Shown here: piece by piece, positions 1 to 8,902 of the stretch
How the letters are laid out: each line of letters opens with the position of its first letter
How positions within the stretch are numbered: position 1 is the first letter of the stretch
Position numbers and translations under genes: made by a program
Notes under the pieces: model-generated
Told to the model about the DNA's origin: nothing
The model's database searches: none
The model's input: the letters and a program-made list of their open reading frames with translations, nothing else
Source: Aliivibrio wodanis
Lineage (GTDB): Bacteria; Pseudomonadota; Gammaproteobacteria; Enterobacterales; Vibrionaceae
Assembly: GCA_000953695.1 (NCBI GenBank)
Contig: LN554846.1
Coordinates: forward strand, 2,939,354-3,003,353
Length of the DNA stretch: 64,000 nucleotides
Direction: 5' to 3'

Positions 1-698
1 ATTTTATTTGTTGCGATGCCTTTCGCTTTTGAAAACTTAATGTATTCAGAGCTCAGCACTTCTAACATTTCAGAACGAACCAAACGAATAAACAGAGGTA
101 GCATGATTGAAGCTAATGAAATACAAGGCAATACTAAATGAGCCAATCCATCAAGAGTAAAGAACCCTGACTCCCAGCCTAATAGATTATAGGTTTCACC
201 TCGCCCATAAGACGGTAACCAATTTAATTCAATGGAGAAAACATACATCAGCATTATGGCGGTTAAGAAGACGGGTACCGAAATACCAATACTACTGAAT
301 GCCATGATAGCTTTCGTGAAGAAACTTTTTGGATGAATAGCCGAATAAACACCCAGAGGTATAGAAAGAAATACAATAATGATTGCGGCCCCTAATACTA
401 GTTCTAGGGTTGCAACAAGCTTATCAAGAATGACTTCTACCGCTGGTTTTTTGAAGAAATAAGACGTGCCCAAGTCACCTTGAACCGCATTAGTAATAAA
501 ACGTGTGTACTTTGTGATGAATGGGTCGTTTAACCCTAAATCATCTCTCAGAGCTTGACGCTCTGCTTCTGAAACTGATTGTCCAACCAATTCACGTAAC
601 GGGTCACCCAAATTATCTTGGATGGAAAACGCAACCAGACTGATCACAAACATCACTATCAGTGCCTGAAACAGGCGCTTGACCAGAAACGTAAACAT
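1..698 (-). CDS. ABC transporter permease, DppB/GsiC type (3' end cut by window)
   Basis: This is the inner-membrane permease subunit of a peptide-type ABC importer, and the reading frame stays open to the window edge, so only about 232 N-terminal residues are seen. Translation from the ATG at 698 gives MFTFLVKRLFQALIVMF, the usual first membrane helix of the DppB/OppB/GsiC family. A periplasmic part with the family-typical GDLGTSYFF motif follows, then several hydrophobic segments. It lies 141 bp downstream of the binding-protein gene on the same strand, with a hairpin between them. The substrate cannot be told from sequence; dipeptides, oligopeptides or glutathione are all possible. A second permease gene would be expected just outside the window. 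Confidence 0.88.
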   Translation of the reverse strand, partial: MFTFLVKRLFQALIVMFVISLVAFSIQDNLGDPLRELVGQSVSEAERQALRDDLGLNDPFITKYTRFITNAVQGDLGTSYFFKKPAVEVILDKLVATLELVLGAAIIIVFLSIPLGVYSAIHPKSFFTKAIMAFSSIGISVPVFLTAIMLMYVFSIELNWLPSYGRGETYNLLGWESGFFTLDGLAHLVLPCISLASIMLPLFIRLVRSEMLEVLSSEYIKFSKAKGIATNK

Positions 699-800
699 TC
701 CTTGTCCCCTCTTAATCCTAAAAATGATATAGAAAATATATCCATATCTAACAAATTGTTGGTATTACTTTTTTATCAATGAATCTCTTATGACGAACAA

Positions 801-827
801 AGGTTGCCCTGAATATCAGGACAACCT
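801..827 (-). terminator. Hairpin between binding-protein and permease genes
   Basis: AGGTTGCCCTGA (801-812) pairs with TCAGGACAACCT (816-827) with one G-U pair and a 3-base loop. On the minus strand the stem is followed by TTGTTCG, a weak U-tract. It probably acts as a partial terminator or mRNA-stabilising hairpin that keeps the binding protein more abundant than the permeases, as is common in binding-protein operons. Confidence 0.6.
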
Positions 828-839
828 TTTTACAGACAG

Positions 840-2393
840 TTACTTAACGACTAAATCGCCAAAATATGGGTACTCCATTGCATTTACGATTGGTTTGATA
901 TCAATGTTAGATTTCGCGCCCCATGCAAGGTTTTGCCAATGTAGTGGAACAAACGCAGCATCGTTATACAACGTGTCTTCTACTGTTTTTAGCATTTGGC
1001 TACGTTTCGCAGGATCAGTTTCCACATTTGCAGCTTCAACTAAACGGTCAACTTCAGGGTTTGAGTAATGACCACAGTTGTACTGACCTTTACCTGTCTC
1101 TTCATTACGAGTCATTGTTAGGAACTCAGAGAAGTTTGCTGAATCTTCTGTATCTGAGTGCCAACCGATCATCATCATGTCCGCAGAACATAGATCAAAC
1201 TCTGGCCAGTATTGCGCTTTTGGCAAGGTTTTTAGATCAACCTTAATACCAATTTTTGATAACATTGCCGCAGCCGCTTGTGCTACTTTTGCATCATTAA
1301 CATAACGGTTGTTTGGTGCCATCATGCTAAGTTTGAAGCCTTTCTCGTAACCTGCTTCTTTCATTAGCTCTTTAGCTTTTTTAAGATCGTAACGTGGTAC
1401 TAGATCTGCATCATAGCCAGAGTAGCCAGATGGACCTTGTTGACCAGCTGCTGTAGCAAAGCCTTTCATGATCTTCTTAACAATACCTTCATTATTGATT
1501 GCATGAACGATTGCCTGACGAACACGAACATCTTTAAGCGCTTCATTGCTATTTTGGTTCATTTGGAAGGTAATGATACGAGTACCTGGTAGCGTAACTA
1601 AATCGATACCTTTTGTATTTTTCACTCGTTTGTGATCATTTGGAGCCACCGGAGCGATAATATCTACATCACCAGAAAGTAGAGCAGCAACACGTGTGGC
1701 ATTTTCTTTGATTGGAACAAGAGTTAATTCATCTACGTTACCAGGAGAATTTTTATCCCAGTAACCATCAAAGCGATCAAAGACAACTTTTACGCCTTGC
1801 TCACGAGATTTAACGACAAATGGACCTGTACCAGAGATGTGTGTTGAAGCGAATGAATTACCGTGTTTTACGATTTCAGACTTGTCTTTACCATCTTCTG
1901 TTTTGCCAGAATAGAACTTACTGTCCATTGGGAAAAGGTATGTTGCTGTCTGTAAAACTAACGGATAAGCACCTTTAGAAACAAGTTCAACCGTGTAATC
2001 ATCAATTTTAACTAGTTTTTCATACGGTTCGAAAATCGCTTTAAAATCAGGAGAGTCTTTTAAACGATCAAATGTCCATACGACATCATCAGCCGTCATT
2101 TCATTGCCTGAATGAAATTTCACACCTTTACGTAGATTAAAACGGAAGGTTTTGTCGTCAATACGCTCCCACTTTTCAGCAAGACGCGGTTCAAAGTCAA
2201 ATGACTGCGTATAACGAACTAGGGGATCAAACACCATATGAGAAAGTTGTAGTGTACCACCAGACAATTGCTCATGGGGATCAAGTGATACTGGATCGGC
2301 ATCATAAGCAACAGTAATGTCTGCCGCTGCTGCACTAAAACTTAGGCCTGCAGCCATAAGCGCGATAGCCAATTTGGTCTTTATGGTTTTCAT
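840..2393 (-). CDS. ABC transporter periplasmic substrate-binding protein (family 5, peptide type)
   Basis: This 517-residue protein should capture a peptide-like solute in the periplasm and deliver it to the membrane permeases. The N-terminus MKTIKTKLAIALMAAG followed by a small-residue site (SFSAAAA) is a clear Sec signal peptide. The mature part has SBP_bac_5 features: an early VSLDPHEQLSGG segment, LAEKWERIDDKTFRFNLRKG and TADDVVWTFDRL, and the length matches the DppA/OppA family. It sits 64 bp after the ATPase gene and before a permease gene, all on the minus strand. The ligand cannot be assigned. The start is supported by the signal peptide and by AAGGAG a few bases upstream. Confidence 0.9.
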   Translation of the reverse strand: MKTIKTKLAIALMAAGLSFSAAAADITVAYDADPVSLDPHEQLSGGTLQLSHMVFDPLVRYTQSFDFEPRLAEKWERIDDKTFRFNLRKGVKFHSGNEMTADDVVWTFDRLKDSPDFKAIFEPYEKLVKIDDYTVELVSKGAYPLVLQTATYLFPMDSKFYSGKTEDGKDKSEIVKHGNSFASTHISGTGPFVVKSREQGVKVVFDRFDGYWDKNSPGNVDELTLVPIKENATRVAALLSGDVDIIAPVAPNDHKRVKNTKGIDLVTLPGTRIITFQMNQNSNEALKDVRVRQAIVHAINNEGIVKKIMKGFATAAGQQGPSGYSGYDADLVPRYDLKKAKELMKEAGYEKGFKLSMMAPNNRYVNDAKVAQAAAAMLSKIGIKVDLKTLPKAQYWPEFDLCSADMMMIGWHSDTEDSANFSEFLTMTRNEETGKGQYNCGHYSNPEVDRLVEAANVETDPAKRSQMLKTVEDTLYNDAAFVPLHWQNLAWGAKSNIDIKPIVNAMEYPYFGDLVVK

Positions 2394-2457
2394 TGCATAA
2401 CTCCTTATGCGGGAATATATCCCTAGTTTGTTGTATTTATACTTATTATTTGACGGT

Positions 2458-4173
2458 TTATACCGCTGTTATATTTTCTCTTAAGCCTTTAAATTCAGGC
2501 ATAAGTGAAATTAATTGCTTGCTGTATTCGTTCTGAGGATTGGTATAAAGGTTTTCAGTTGGAGCCACTTCCAGTAGCTTACCCATCTGCATCACACCAA
2601 CTCGATCACACATTTGACGAATAACAGGTAAATCGTGACTGATAAACAACATGGTTAAATTTAACTCACTTTGTAAATCTTTTAATAAGTTAAGGATTTG
2701 CGCCTGAACCGATACATCTAACGCAGAAGTAGGCTCATCACAAATTAATAGACGTGGGCGTGTTGCTAATGCACGAGCAATCGAAATACGCTGACGTTGA
2801 CCACCAGAAAACTCATGCGGATACTTCAATGCCGCCATTCTCCCCAAGCCTACGTGATCAAGAAGATCATTCACGATCTGTTGCGTTTCAGCTTCTGAGC
2901 CTGTTAGCTTATGAAAACGGATAGGTTCTGCGATGATATCGAAGATTTTCATACGCGGATTCATCGAAGTGTATGGGTTTTGGAAAACCATTTGCATTTG
3001 ACGGCGCATCGGACGACGTTCTTTCTCTGATTTCAATGCGGTCAGGTCAATTCCTTCAAAGGTAACTGTTCCTTCATTTGGCGGATATAAACCAGCAATA
3101 ACACGAGCAATGGTTGATTTACCCGAGCCAGACTCTCCTACAAGGCCAAAAGTTTCGCCTTCATGGATCTCAAAGCTAACATTGTTTGAGGCCTGAACGT
3201 ATTCACGACGGCTTTCAAACATAGAGTCTTTCGTCACAAAACGAAGACTAACGTTATCTACTTTTAATAATGGACCAGAATATTCACGATGATCTTGGCT
3301 TTGCCCTAACCAATGCGTTTTTACATCGATACATTCATGCTCAACGGCTTCTTCGATGTAACTTACCAATGGAAAGCGATCTAATTTAATATCTGATCGT
3401 GGTACAGCAGAAATTAGACTACGAGTATAAGAGTGGTCAGGGTCTCCTAGTACTTTTTCTGTTTTACCAAACTCGACAAGATCACCACGGAACATTACCG
3501 CCACTTTATCAGTAACGTTTGATACTACGCCCATATCATGGGTTACTAACATACAGCCTACATTTTTCTCAACGCAGAGATCTCGGATCAGAGTTAGAAT
3601 TTGATCTTGAATAGAAACATCAAGTGCCGTCGTTGGTTCATCAGCAATGATGAGGTCCGGTTCGCCAGCCAAAGCGATAGCGATAACTACACGCTGACGC
3701 ATACCACCTGAAAATTGATGTGGGTACTGCTTAAGACGGTTTTCAGGCTGCGGTATACCTACTTGCTTCATTAGAGATAAAGCACGCTCATAGGCTTCTG
3801 CAGCTGATACTTTTAAATTCGCGTGAATGGTTTCTGTAATTTGCTGTTCGACAGTAAATAGAGGATTTAGGGATGTCATTGGATCTTGGAAGATGAATCC
3901 GATTTTAGAACCTCTAACTTTACGCATCGCCTCTGTAGATAGGCCAGAGATTTTCTCTCCATCTAGAAAAACCTCTCCGCTAGCAATAACGCCTGGAGGG
4001 CTTAATAGATCAATAACAGCATTACCTACTGTTGATTTACCCGCTCCAGATTCACCAACAACCCCTACAATCTCACCACGTTCTATTGAAAACGATAATG
4101 ATTTAACAGCAGCATGAACTCCATGACGAGATGGGTATTCGATACGTAAATTTTTAACTTCTAAAAGTGACAT
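2458..4173 (-). CDS. ABC transporter ATPase with two nucleotide-binding domains (YejF/GsiA type)
   Basis: This fused double ATPase energises the peptide-type importer encoded downstream. The first domain has Walker A GESGAGKS and signature FSGGMRQR with IIADEPTTALD. The second has GESGSGKS, FSGGQRQR and LICDEPTSALD. Each domain is followed by the oligopeptide-transporter extension. I place the start at the ATG at 4173 (MSLLEVKNLRIEY, 571 residues), which has GGAG at good spacing. A longer in-frame start at 4254 would add 27 residues unlike the family. It is the first gene of a minus-strand operon (ATPase, binding protein, permease). The fusion resembles YejF or GsiA rather than the separate DppD and DppF subunits. 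Confidence 0.9.
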   Translation of the reverse strand: MSLLEVKNLRIEYPSRHGVHAAVKSLSFSIERGEIVGVVGESGAGKSTVGNAVIDLLSPPGVIASGEVFLDGEKISGLSTEAMRKVRGSKIGFIFQDPMTSLNPLFTVEQQITETIHANLKVSAAEAYERALSLMKQVGIPQPENRLKQYPHQFSGGMRQRVVIAIALAGEPDLIIADEPTTALDVSIQDQILTLIRDLCVEKNVGCMLVTHDMGVVSNVTDKVAVMFRGDLVEFGKTEKVLGDPDHSYTRSLISAVPRSDIKLDRFPLVSYIEEAVEHECIDVKTHWLGQSQDHREYSGPLLKVDNVSLRFVTKDSMFESRREYVQASNNVSFEIHEGETFGLVGESGSGKSTIARVIAGLYPPNEGTVTFEGIDLTALKSEKERRPMRRQMQMVFQNPYTSMNPRMKIFDIIAEPIRFHKLTGSEAETQQIVNDLLDHVGLGRMAALKYPHEFSGGQRQRISIARALATRPRLLICDEPTSALDVSVQAQILNLLKDLQSELNLTMLFISHDLPVIRQMCDRVGVMQMGKLLEVAPTENLYTNPQNEYSKQLISLMPEFKGLRENITAV

Positions 4174-4695
4174 TATCAGACTCCGACTACTCGGCAGCAT
4201 CCTGCCCTGTCTGCACATTGATTCCATTCGAAACAGCAAGAAACACTGCAACATGATTAGGACACCAATGTAGTCAATTATTCACATAAAAGCAACAAAC
4301 AAAGAGTATAAAACTGATATATGTCATTATTCTGCATAAAAAGTCACAGAACAGGCTATTAACAGAAATCTATGACTAATAAGGATAAACACAAGATTCA
4401 AATAAAACAGTCAGTTAGTGACAAAAACATAATTAACGACTTAACTTTTAACACCTCAGAATTTAGATAAATAAACATAAATATATTTAACATTTAAAAT
4501 AACGTTTTAATTGGGGTAAATGATGAAATACAGAGTTTTATGAAAGAGATCCAATAAACAACTAGTGTAAACAATCAAAATAAACATAAAACAAAGTAAT
4601 AGAAACTTGAGATAAAAAATGAAATTCTAGAATAGATCACCATGTAAAATAGTGATTTTGTGATGAAGGTTAGAATAATATAAAGCAGAAACGAA
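4174..4695. other. AT-rich intergenic stretch
   Basis: About 520 bases lie between the ABC operon and the tRNA operon terminator. I see no coding frame of note, no RNA gene and no strong repeat. It must carry the promoter of the ABC operon on the minus strand. A TATACT at 4305-4310 (minus) could be a -10, but I found no convincing -35 partner. Confidence 0.5.
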
Positions 4696-4725
4696 AAAAG
4701 CCTCGTCATTTCTGACGAGGCTTTT
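4696..4725 (-). terminator. Terminator of the tRNA operon
   Basis: AAAAGCCTCGTCA (4696-4708) and TGACGAGGCTTTT (4713-4725) form a perfect 13-bp stem with a TTTC loop. It lies 5 bases past the last tRNA-Pro and is flanked by T/A runs on both sides, so it can act in both directions. Confidence 0.9.
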
Positions 4726-4730
4726 AAATG

Positions 4731-4807
<77 letters not shown>

Positions 4808-4878
4808 AGTTTTTATTTGATTCTTGGGATGTTACTTGAATCAAAAGGGAAACTGTTTTTACAGTTACCAAAAATTAA

Positions 4879-4955
4879 TGGGGTGGCTAACGAGATTCGA
4901 ACTCGCGACCACCGGAATCACAATCCAGGGCTCTACCAACTGAGCTATAGCCACC
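4879..4955 (-). tRNA. tRNA-His (GTG)
   Basis: The minus strand gives a 77-nt tRNA with the histidine-specific extra 5' G opposite discriminator C, loop TTGTGAT with anticodon GTG, and encoded CCA. It is the downstream one of two matching His copies in this operon. Confidence 0.97.
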
Positions 4956-4996
4956 ACTAACTTTTTATATAACCGCTATTGCGATTATTGAAATAG

Positions 4997-5073
<77 letters not shown>

Positions 5074-5157
5074 ACAAATTTCGTTTCGATTCTTGGGATG
5101 TTTCTTGAATCAAAACTGGAAACCTTATTTACTACGTAAAATCAGTTACCAAAATAA

Positions 5158-5234
5158 TGGGGTGGCTAACGAGATTCGAACTCGCGACCACCGGAATCAC
5201 AATCCAGGGCTCTACCAACTGAGCTATAGCCACC
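5158..5234 (-). tRNA. tRNA-His (GTG)
   Basis: This is the upstream copy of tRNA-His, with anticodon GTG, the extra 5' G and encoded CCA. It follows tRNA-Arg in the operon, as argX-hisR do in E. coli. Confidence 0.97.
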
Positions 5235-5277
5235 ACTACTTTGTTCCGTTTTCTGTGCCTTTAATTTCTATTCCGGA

Positions 5278-5354
<77 letters not shown>

Positions 5355-5375
5355 ATACCCTATCGGCGGAGAAGA

Positions 5376-5404
5376 ATAATACGGATCTGAGTCACCTTCG
5401 TCTA
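5376..5404 (-). promoter_or_regulatory. Candidate promoter of the tRNA operon
   Basis: On the minus strand TAGACG (5399-5404) and TATTAT (5376-5381) are separated by 17 bases, upstream of tRNA-Arg. A GC-rich stretch (CTCCGCCG) follows the -10, as in stringently controlled stable-RNA promoters. The -35 matches consensus at only four of six positions, so this is tentative. Confidence 0.45.
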
Positions 5405-5624
5405 GTGTTTTTTTTACTTTTTTATCGTTTGGTCTCTTTTTCGACAATTCCTTGCTATTTATCCTCATTTTCTTTGGGTCTAGTGGTTTATTGCAACAAT
5501 TTAAGCAGATATAATCACTCAATATTTACACGAGATTAACGCGACTCTTTTTCTAAGTACGTTTTTTACCTCGGTAAATACAATAAAATGGGCTTTAGCC
5601 AATAATAATAACTGGGAGTGTAAA

Positions 5625-6041
5625 GTGAGCTTTATGGAAAAATCTATTCGTAACATCATTATTGCAACGGTTGCTGCATTAACTTTTTCAACTACCTCTT
5701 TTGCAGCAGGTAATTCTGACGATGCAATTGCTGAACGAATTAAGCCCGTTGGCCAAGTTTATCTAGCAAGTGATGTCGCTGTTGTAGAAGAACCAACAGG
5801 ACCTCGTTCAGGAGATCAGGTTTACAATACTTTTTGTATTGCTTGTCACTCTACTGGTGCGGCTGGGGCTCCAAAAACACAAAATGCAGCAGATTGGGCT
5901 CCTCGTATCGCTAAAGGTATGGATGTACTAAACAATCATGCACTAAATGGCTTTAATGCTATGCCAGCTCGTGGTTCTTGTATGAACTGTTCTGATGATG
6001 AAGTACTTGCAGCGGTTGAGCATCTTATTAAAGGACTATAA
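5625..6041 (+). CDS. Cytochrome c5 family protein
   Basis: This is a small periplasmic c-type cytochrome of 138 residues that should shuttle electrons in respiration. After a Sec signal peptide (IIIATVAALTFSTTSFAA) it carries one haem-binding motif CIACH near residue 74. The likely axial methionine lies in the later AMPARG segment. A C-terminal cysteine pair (SCMNC) is typical of cytochrome c5. I accept the GTG start at 5625 because GGGAG lies six bases before it; the next ATG (5634) is too far from that site. It stands alone, with a terminator shared with rep on its right side. Confidence 0.9.
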   Translation: MSFMEKSIRNIIIATVAALTFSTTSFAAGNSDDAIAERIKPVGQVYLASDVAVVEEPTGPRSGDQVYNTFCIACHSTGAAGAPKTQNAADWAPRIAKGMDVLNNHALNGFNAMPARGSCMNCSDDEVLAAVEHLIKGL

Positions 6042-6073
6042 TTTAATTATTATCTCCCTTTAACTCAATCATA

Positions 6074-6107
6074 AAAAATGCCCACTGATAATACAGTGGG
6101 CATTTTT
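6074..6107. terminator. Bidirectional terminator between cytochrome c5 and rep
   Basis: AAAAATGCCCACTG (6074-6087) pairs with CAGTGGGCATTTTT (6094-6107) around a 6-base loop. T-runs occur on both strands, so it can end both convergent genes. Confidence 0.92.
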
Positions 6108-6115
6108 ATATCTGT

Positions 6116-8131
6116 TTACTTCTTCAGCATGGCTCTAAGGTTAGCAATGTTGGCTTTCCCTCTTTCCATCCTTTCTTCTTGAGTGGGTTTTGGCTTTTTC
6201 ATTTCCCAATCCAAATCATCATGTGGCAGTTCTTCAAGAAAACGACTTGGCTCAGGACGAATTAACTCTCCATACTGGCGACGCTCTTTACATAGGGTAA
6301 ACGTCAGCTCTTTTTGTGCTCTTGTTATTCCTACATAAGTCAAACGACGCTCTTCTTCTACATTATCTTCATCAATGCTCACTTGGTGAGGTAAAATCCC
6401 CTCTTCTGCACCAATTAAGTAAACATAAGGGAACTCTAAGCCTTTTGAAGCATGCAAGGTCATTAACTGAACCTGATCTGCACCGTCCTCATCTTCTCCT
6501 CGCTCCATCATGTCACGCAAAGTAAGACGCTGAACCACTTCTTTTAATGTCTTTTCTTCTTTGTCATAGTTATCACCCTCAAGATCAGCAACAATCCATG
6601 AATATAAGTCCGAGACATTTTTCATTCTCATCTCTGCCGCTTTTGAACTGGTAGATGTTTCATATAACCAATCTTCGTAATGAATATCTTTCACTAACGA
6701 ACGAACCGCTTCAACCGTGTTACCACGCTCAGCGTTTTCTGAAATAGATACAACCCAATGAGAGAAACGGCGTAAAGATTCTAGCCCTCGTCCCGACAGA
6801 GTTTGCTCTAATCCCATTTCAAAACTGGCTTCAAATAAACTTTTACCACGCATATTGGCATAGGTACCGAGCTTTTCTAATGTTACCGGGCCTATTTCAC
6901 GGCGCGGAGTGTTCACTACACGTAAAAAGGCATTGTCATCATCAGGATTTGTCAGTAATCGAAGATAAGCCATTATGTCTTTTATTTCAGCACGGGAGAA
7001 GAACGATGTCCCTCCAGAGATCTTATAAGGTACTCGGTTTTGCATCAGAGATTTTTCAATCAAACGAGATTGGTGATTACCACGGTATAGCACCGCGTAA
7101 TCTTTATAATCTGTTCGGTTTAAAAAGCGATGGGCAATGATCTCTCCAACAACTCGCTCTGCTTCATGCTCATCATCTTTTGCTGTTAGTACCTTAATTT
7201 GCTCACCGTCTGGAATTTCTGAAAACAGACGCTTTTCAAATACGTGAGGATTATTGGCAATCAATATATTAGCCGCACGTAAAATTCGACTGGTCGAACG
7301 GTAATTCTGCTCTAGTTTTATCACTCGTAAAGCAGGGTAGTCTTCACTCAGCAGAACAAGGTTTTGAGGTTTTGCCCCACGCCATGAGTAAATAGACTGA
7401 TCATCATCACCCACCACGGTTAATCGCCCTCTTTCACCAACTAATAGCTTAACTAACTCATATTGGCTGGTGTTCGTATCTTGGTATTCATCCACTAAAA
7501 GATAGCGGATCTTCATCTGCCAACGTTCACGCACGTCTTGATTGTTGCGGAGTAATAATACTGGCAATGAAATTAGATCATCAAAATCAAGGGCGTTATA
7601 GGCTTTCATTTGAGTGAGGTACATTTCATAACAAAAGGCAAATAGCTGATCTTGCTCAGAGCGAGCAAAACCTTTAACTTGAGCTGGTGTCAGCATCTCA
7701 TTTTTCCAGTTTGAGATACTGCTCAATAACTGACGTAATAAATCTTTATCACCATCGATCTGCTTTTCTGTTAATTCCTTTAGTAAAGCGAGCTGGTCCT
7801 GATCATCAAATAAAGAGAAACCCGCTTTTAATCCTAATACTTTGTACTCTCGACGAATAATATCCAGACCTAACGAGTGAAAAGTAGAGACCATTAAACC
7901 ACGAGACTCTTGCTTATTCAGTGTTTGCCCTACACGCTCTTTCATTTCACGAGCGGCTTTATTGGTGAATGTCACAGCGGCAATATTTCTGGCTTTATAG
8001 CCACATTGCTGTACGAGATAAGCTATTTTGTTGGTGATCACACGTGTCTTACCTGACCCTGCACCTGCCAATACTAAACATGGCCCAGAGACAAATTTTA
8101 CGGCCTCATCTTGCTGTGGATTGAGTCTCAT
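6116..8131 (-). CDS. rep: ATP-dependent DNA helicase Rep
   Basis: This superfamily 1A 3'-5' helicase helps replication forks pass bound proteins. The 671 residues match the length of E. coli Rep (about 673). Motif I GAGSGKT is at residues 23-29. Motif II is VDEYQDTN near 213, motif [16 protein letters not shown] near 240, motif IV QNYRST, motif [16 protein letters not shown] near 555 and motif [12 protein letters not shown]. The protein starts [11 protein letters not shown], which fits Rep better than UvrD or PcrA. It is transcribed away from the TetR/RND operon, with the two promoters in the 186-bp gap. Confidence 0.95.
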   Translation of the reverse strand: MRLNPQQDEAVKFVSGPCLVLAGAGSGKTRVITNKIAYLVQQCGYKARNIAAVTFTNKAAREMKERVGQTLNKQESRGLMVSTFHSLGLDIIRREYKVLGLKAGFSLFDDQDQLALLKELTEKQIDGDKDLLRQLLSSISNWKNEMLTPAQVKGFARSEQDQLFAFCYEMYLTQMKAYNALDFDDLISLPVLLLRNNQDVRERWQMKIRYLLVDEYQDTNTSQYELVKLLVGERGRLTVVGDDDQSIYSWRGAKPQNLVLLSEDYPALRVIKLEQNYRSTSRILRAANILIANNPHVFEKRLFSEIPDGEQIKVLTAKDDEHEAERVVGEIIAHRFLNRTDYKDYAVLYRGNHQSRLIEKSLMQNRVPYKISGGTSFFSRAEIKDIMAYLRLLTNPDDDNAFLRVVNTPRREIGPVTLEKLGTYANMRGKSLFEASFEMGLEQTLSGRGLESLRRFSHWVVSISENAERGNTVEAVRSLVKDIHYEDWLYETSTSSKAAEMRMKNVSDLYSWIVADLEGDNYDKEEKTLKEVVQRLTLRDMMERGEDEDGADQVQLMTLHASKGLEFPYVYLIGAEEGILPHQVSIDEDNVEEERRLTYVGITRAQKELTFTLCKERRQYGELIRPEPSRFLEELPHDDLDWEMKKPKPTQEERMERGKANIANLRAMLKK

Positions 8132-8250
8132 GAATCACCTATTAAATCGATAATGAATATTTGCGCCTATAATAAAGCTGTCGATGATGGAATACCATGT
8201 AAACCATCGATGAAAAATTGTGATCTTTACGTTTCTTGACACAAAAATAG

Positions 8251-8279
8251 ATTACATTTTATTCATCGTAGCCTAAAAT
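8251..8279 (+). promoter_or_regulatory. Candidate promoter of the efflux operon
   Basis: ATTACA (8251-8256) and TAAAAT (8274-8279) are 17 bases apart. They lie immediately upstream of the 20-bp palindrome, so a bound repressor would cover the start site. A consensus TTGACA at 8236-8241 lies nearby but has only a poor -10 (TATTCA) at the right distance. Confidence 0.5.
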
Positions 8280-8280
8280 A

Positions 8281-8300
8281 ATGAATGAACGTTCATTCAT
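8281..8300. promoter_or_regulatory. TetR-family operator, perfect 20-bp palindrome
   Basis: ATGAATGAACGTTCATTCAT is a perfect palindrome that ends 17 bases before the regulator's start codon. Its half-site TGAATGAAC resembles operators of AcrR-like TetR repressors. The most likely ligand is the TetR protein encoded just downstream, giving autoregulation. Confidence 0.8.
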
Positions 8301-8317
8301 TTCATAAGGACCAATTT

Positions 8318-8884
8318 ATGAAGGAAAAGCGTCAGCTCATTCTTGAATCTGCTGAGCAATTATTAGCTACCGATGGATTTCGTGGCTTGTCTATGCAAAA
8401 AGTAGCGAATCAAGCAGGCGTTGCTGCCGGCACGATATATCGCTACTTTGATGATAAAGAAGCCTTAATCGAAGAAATAAAACTGAATATTATGCAGCGT
8501 GTTGCATTTGCCATCCAAGAGAATGTGCAAGATTCAGATCCAATTAAAGTTCGATTTCGTACTATGTGGTTAAACATTTGGTACTTTGCTATTTCAGAGA
8601 AGAATACTTTTTTGAATCGTAATCAATACGACTCTCTCCCTTCTACTGATCTGGTGAAATTTAAGGAACTAGAGGAGAAAATGTTTGCCCAAGTAAATCA
8701 ACTCTTTGTCGATGGACTTGAACAAGGTGTATTTAAACCTCTTAGCGTAGAAATATTAACTGGCCTTAGCTTAGAAGCGAGTGTTTGCTTAGCTCGAAAA
8801 CATGCTCAAGGTTTTTTTACTTTAACAAACGATGATCTCGATGCGGCAATTGAAGCCAGTTGGGACGCTATTATTAAACACTAA
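8318..8884 (+). CDS. vexR: TetR-family repressor of RND efflux operon (VexR-like)
   Basis: This 188-residue regulator begins at the ATG at 8318, which has AAGGA seven bases upstream. An upstream in-frame start at 8285 would lie inside the operator, so I reject it. Residues about 24-44 (LSMQKVANQAGVAAGTIYRYF, a TetR helix-turn-helix) are followed by a helical ligand domain. It is the first gene of an apparent three-gene operon with an RND adaptor and pump. In V. cholerae the bile-resistance operon vexRAB has this order and also lies near ilvC. The symbol rests on that recalled synteny. Repression by operator binding and release by a pump substrate is inferred. Confidence 0.82.
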   Translation: MKEKRQLILESAEQLLATDGFRGLSMQKVANQAGVAAGTIYRYFDDKEALIEEIKLNIMQRVAFAIQENVQDSDPIKVRFRTMWLNIWYFAISEKNTFLNRNQYDSLPSTDLVKFKELEEKMFAQVNQLFVDGLEQGVFKPLSVEILTGLSLEASVCLARKHAQGFFTLTNDDLDAAIEASWDAIIKH

Positions 8885-8902
8885 TTTGGAGTTCTAATCA
8901 GA

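Noticed and set aside
840..1246. Plus-strand frames of 92 and 107 codons
   Set aside because: They are shadows of the substrate-binding protein gene on the other strand.
4305..4333. Promoter of the ABC transporter operon
   Set aside because: TATACT is a fair -10, but no acceptable -35 lies at 16-18 bases, so I did not annotate it.
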